Shown here: in pieces, positions 5,431 to 7,634 of the stretch
Numbering within the stretch: position 1 is the first letter of the stretch
Layout of the letters: each line of letters starts with the position of its first letter
NCBI GenBank assembly: GCA_023256555.1
Contig: JALRFB010000040.1
Coordinates: 1 to 7,634, forward strand
Source: Sediminibacterium sp.
GTDB lineage: Bacteria > Bacteroidota > Bacteroidia > Chitinophagales > Chitinophagaceae
Length of the DNA: 7,634 nt
Direction of reading: 5' to 3'
Position numbers and translations under genes: made by a program
Notes under the pieces: generated by a model
Databases searched by the model: none
Seen by the model: the letters and a program-made list of their open reading frames with translations, nothing else
What the model was told of the DNA's origin: nothing

Positions 5431-6714
5431 ATGAGAAAATTCTTTCTTTTGGTATTTCTTGCGTGCATTCAACTTTCAATAGCTGCACAAAAGACTTTTA
5501 TTCAGTGTGGTAAATTAGTAGATGCTAAAACTGCCAAATTGCTTAGCTCAAAAACAATTGTGATTGAAGGCAATAAAATTGTGGAGGTATTAGATGGTTA
5601 TGTTAATGCAGGTGCTAATGATAAAACTATTGATTTAAAAAATAGTACGGTCATGCCAGGTTTAATGGATATGCACGTGCATTTAGAACAAGAAACCAGT
5701 CCTACAAGATATATGGAGGGGTTCACAATGAACGATGCAGATGTAGCATATAGCGCTATTCGTTTTGCAGAAAGAAACCTTATGGCAGGTTTTACGAGTG
5801 TGAGAGATCTAGGTGGGTCAGGAGTGAATATTGCATTGAGAAAAGCGATTCAAAAAGGCTATGTGGTTGGTCCAAGAATTTATACCGCAGGAAAATCTAT
5901 TGCTACCACTGGTGGTCACGCAGATCCAACTAATAATTATAGAAAAGATTTAATGGGTGATCCTGGTCCAAAAGAAGGAGTGATTAATGGTCCTGAAGAT
6001 GCATATAAAGCAGTTAGACAAAGATATAAGGATGGAAGTGATGTGATTAAAATTACTGCAAGTGGTGGTGTATTAAGTATGTCAGCGAATGGAGAAAATC
6101 CTCAGTTTACAGAAGAAGAGGTGAAAGCGATTGTAAGTGCTGCAAAAGATTATGGATTTAAAGTGGCTGCACATTGTCATGGTGTAGAAGCAATGAGACG
6201 AGCAATCAGAGGCGGTGTTAGTTCGATCGAACATGGCACTATGATGGATGAATCCGTTTTCCCATTAATGAAAGAGTATGGAACATATTTGGTCCCTACT
6301 ATTATTGCTGGTAGATCTTCTGCAGACTCTGCAAAAATTCCAGGTTATTATCCTGCGATGGTTACTAAGAAGGCTTTAGAGATTGGACCAAAGGTTCAAG
6401 CTACTTTTGGTAAAGCATATAAAGCTGGCGTGAAAATTGCATTTGGAACGGATGCCGGTGTTTTCTCTCATGGTAAAAACTGGATAGAATTTGTGTATAT
6501 GACAGAAGCAGGCATGCCCATTTTAGAAGCAATACAATCTGCAACTTGGAATGCTGCTGATTTAATGGGTACACAAAATATTTTAGGAAGTATTGAGCCC
6601 AATAAATTAGCAGATATTATTGCGGTGAATGGTGACCCTACCAAAGATGTTAAAGTAATGGGTCAAGTAAATTTTGTAATGAAAGATGGAGTTGTATATA
6701 AGTCTAGCAAATAA
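5431..6714 (+). CDS. Exported metal-dependent amidohydrolase (imidazolonepropionase/prolidase-like)
   Basis: A 427-residue amidohydrolase-superfamily enzyme. A signal peptide is visible: basic MRK, hydrophobic FFLLVFLACIQLSI, and a likely cut near AA-Q (about 19/20), so it acts in the periplasm or outside the cell. The binuclear-metal TIM-barrel ligands are all present: HVH (His82, His84), the carboxylated-lysine candidate Lys207 in IKITASGG, His248 in AAHCHG, His268 in SIEHGT and Asp341 in FGTDAG. TTGGHAD (159-165) is typical of the subgroup that includes Xaa-Pro dipeptidases and other N-acyl amino acid or dipeptide hydrolases, often named imidazolonepropionase-like. The small flanking beta domain is formed by residues about 22-72 and 385-424. 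The exact substrate is unknown. It is not a histidine-degradation enzyme by context, since no hut genes are nearby. The best upstream -7 candidate, TATATTTA (5403-5410), is one mismatch off. Confidence 0.93.
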   Translation: MRKFFLLVFLACIQLSIAAQKTFIQCGKLVDAKTAKLLSSKTIVIEGNKIVEVLDGYVNAGANDKTIDLKNSTVMPGLMDMHVHLEQETSPTRYMEGFTMNDADVAYSAIRFAERNLMAGFTSVRDLGGSGVNIALRKAIQKGYVVGPRIYTAGKSIATTGGHADPTNNYRKDLMGDPGPKEGVINGPEDAYKAVRQRYKDGSDVIKITASGGVLSMSANGENPQFTEEEVKAIVSAAKDYGFKVAAHCHGVEAMRRAIRGGVSSIEHGTMMDESVFPLMKEYGTYLVPTIIAGRSSADSAKIPGYYPAMVTKKALEIGPKVQATFGKAYKAGVKIAFGTDAGVFSHGKNWIEFVYMTEAGMPILEAIQSATWNAADLMGTQNILGSIEPNKLADIIAVNGDPTKDVKVMGQVNFVMKDGVVYKSSK

Positions 6715-6719
6715 TTTTA

Positions 6720-7427
6720 CTAGGCATTCCATTTATCTAATTGCTTTAAACAAGCAGTTAAATCTTTTGGCAAAGGGGCTTCCAGGTGAAGCCTCTTTCC
6801 TTTATAATCAAAGGCAACACTAAAAGCATGTAATGCTTGTCTTGCCAATAAGGGTCTTTCTTCTTCTGCTTCTTTAGCTAGTTTAAAATTTTTCTTTTTA
6901 ATACTAGAGAGTAATAATTTTTCTCCTGTACCATATAATTCATCTGCTACCATGGGATGTCCAATATGTTTTGCATGTACTCTAATTTGATGCGTTCTTC
7001 CAGTATGAATTTGAAAAGACACCCAAGCAAATCTTTTGTAAAATTTTAAAACAGTATAAGTAGTTAATGCATTTTTACCTTTTGCATGGGTAATCATCAT
7101 TCCCTTTTTTACAGTGTGTTCCATGATAGGCACATCGATAGTGCCTTCAGCAGGAGGATTGCCCATGACTAAACCCAGGTATTTTTTTTCGATATCTCTT
7201 CCTTCAAATAAAGCACTTAGTTCTTTGTGTGCATGTTCATTTTTGGCAAATATGATTAAGCCACTGGTGAATTGATCCAGTCTATGTACTGTAAATATGT
7301 TGCCATATTTTTCAATCAACATTGATTTTAATGAAGGTGTCACGCCAAAACGATCCGGAATACTTAATACGCCAGCAGGTTTATTCAACACTACCATATC
7401 ATCATCTTCGAAAATAATATCTAACAT
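6720..7427 (-). CDS. RluA-family pseudouridine synthase
   Basis: A complete 235-residue enzyme that isomerises uridine to pseudouridine in rRNA or tRNA. The catalytic motif HRLDQFTSG (48-56) carries the essential Asp51. The family's other hallmarks are the N-terminal VVLNKPAGVLSIPD (12-25) and FQIHTGRTHQIRVHAKHIGHP (from about residue 138), followed by ADELYG. No S4 domain precedes the catalytic domain, so it resembles the short RluA/TruC-like members and not RluC or RluD. The position modified cannot be assigned. Its ATG follows the stop of an RsuA/RluB-type gene by four bases, so the two are almost certainly cotranscribed. The 3' end faces the amidohydrolase with only five bases between stop codons. 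Confidence 0.93.
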   Translation of the reverse strand: MLDIIFEDDDMVVLNKPAGVLSIPDRFGVTPSLKSMLIEKYGNIFTVHRLDQFTSGLIIFAKNEHAHKELSALFEGRDIEKKYLGLVMGNPPAEGTIDVPIMEHTVKKGMMITHAKGKNALTTYTVLKFYKRFAWVSFQIHTGRTHQIRVHAKHIGHPMVADELYGTGEKLLLSSIKKKNFKLAKEAEEERPLLARQALHAFSVAFDYKGKRLHLEAPLPKDLTACLKQLDKWNA

Positions 7428-7431
7428 CCTG

Positions 7432-7634
7432 CTATTTTGCTTTTCTAGTAAAAGACTTATTCAAAAATTTCAATAACCTAACTTCTTTCTCTGAAAGAAA
7501 ACGCCATTTACCTCTGTCTACATTTTTCTTAGTAAGGTTGGCAAACATCACTCTGTCCAAATGTCTTACATCGTATCCTAAGTGTTCGAATATTCTTCTA
7601 ACAATTCTATTTCTCCCACTATGAATTTCAATAC
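7432..7634 (-). CDS. RsuA/RluB-family rRNA pseudouridine synthase, C-terminal fragment at window edge
   Basis: The last 66 residues of a gene that begins beyond the right edge. The frame opens IEIHSGRNRIVRRIFEHLGY and continues DVRHLDRVMFANLTKKNVDRGKWRFL before ending at a TAG at 7434-7432. The GRNRxVRRxFxxLGxxVxxLxR pattern and the later RGKWRFL are diagnostic of the C-terminal part of RsuA/RluB/RluE/RluF pseudouridine synthases; the RluB group is the most likely. The catalytic aspartate and any S4 RNA-binding domain would lie outside the window. By family it modifies 23S or 16S rRNA. It is upstream of, and four bases from, the RluA-type gene. Confidence 0.9.
   Translation of the reverse strand, partial: IEIHSGRNRIVRRIFEHLGYDVRHLDRVMFANLTKKNVDRGKWRFLSEKEVRLLKFLNKSFTRKAK

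Noticed and set aside
6864..7427. HRLDQFTSG in the RluA-type enzyme as an altered active site (Gln after the catalytic Asp instead of the common Arg)
   Set aside because: This position varies in active family members (E. coli RluA has Met), and the catalytic Asp and TSG are intact.

Overview
This is an ordinary chromosomal stretch from an AT-rich member of the Bacteroidota, most likely the Chitinophagales/Chitinophagaceae. That placement is inferred from protein flavour (long-tailed S16, START-like protein beside an LptF/LptG permease) and from the promoters, which follow the Bacteroidota pattern of a -7 box TAnnTTTG with TTG/TTTG about 17-20 bases upstream. Strong Shine-Dalgarno sequences are not apparent, as usual for the phylum. 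No mobile element, CRISPR array, tRNA or rRNA gene was found, and no gene-free stretch exceeds about 215 bases.

Layout. Bases 1-1698 (minus strand) hold a two-gene unit: a START-like/SRPBCC protein followed by an LptF/LptG-type inner-membrane permease that runs off the left edge. A divergent promoter region (1699-1910) separates it from ffh (1911-3242, plus), the protein subunit of the signal recognition particle. Next come rpsP (ribosomal protein S16, start at 3375 rather than the in-frame TTG at 3327), a strong intrinsic terminator, and rimM (30S maturation factor). A 1-Cys peroxiredoxin follows (4657-5292) with its own promoter and a perfect 7-1-7 palindrome upstream. Behind it lie a 53-base imperfect hairpin and a strong intrinsic terminator. 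A secreted metal-dependent amidohydrolase (5431-6714) ends 5 bases from a convergent minus-strand pair of pseudouridine synthases: an RsuA/RluB-type C-terminus cut by the right edge, then a complete RluA-type enzyme.

Theme. Most genes serve envelope biogenesis (LPS export, SRP targeting) or ribosome assembly and rRNA modification (S16, RimM, two pseudouridine synthases). Peroxide defence and a periplasmic hydrolase are the remaining functions. I see no convincing new multi-gene system. The observations most worth following up are the hairpin element after the peroxiredoxin, the palindrome in the peroxiredoxin promoter, the rpsP start correction, and the terminator splitting rpsP from rimM.
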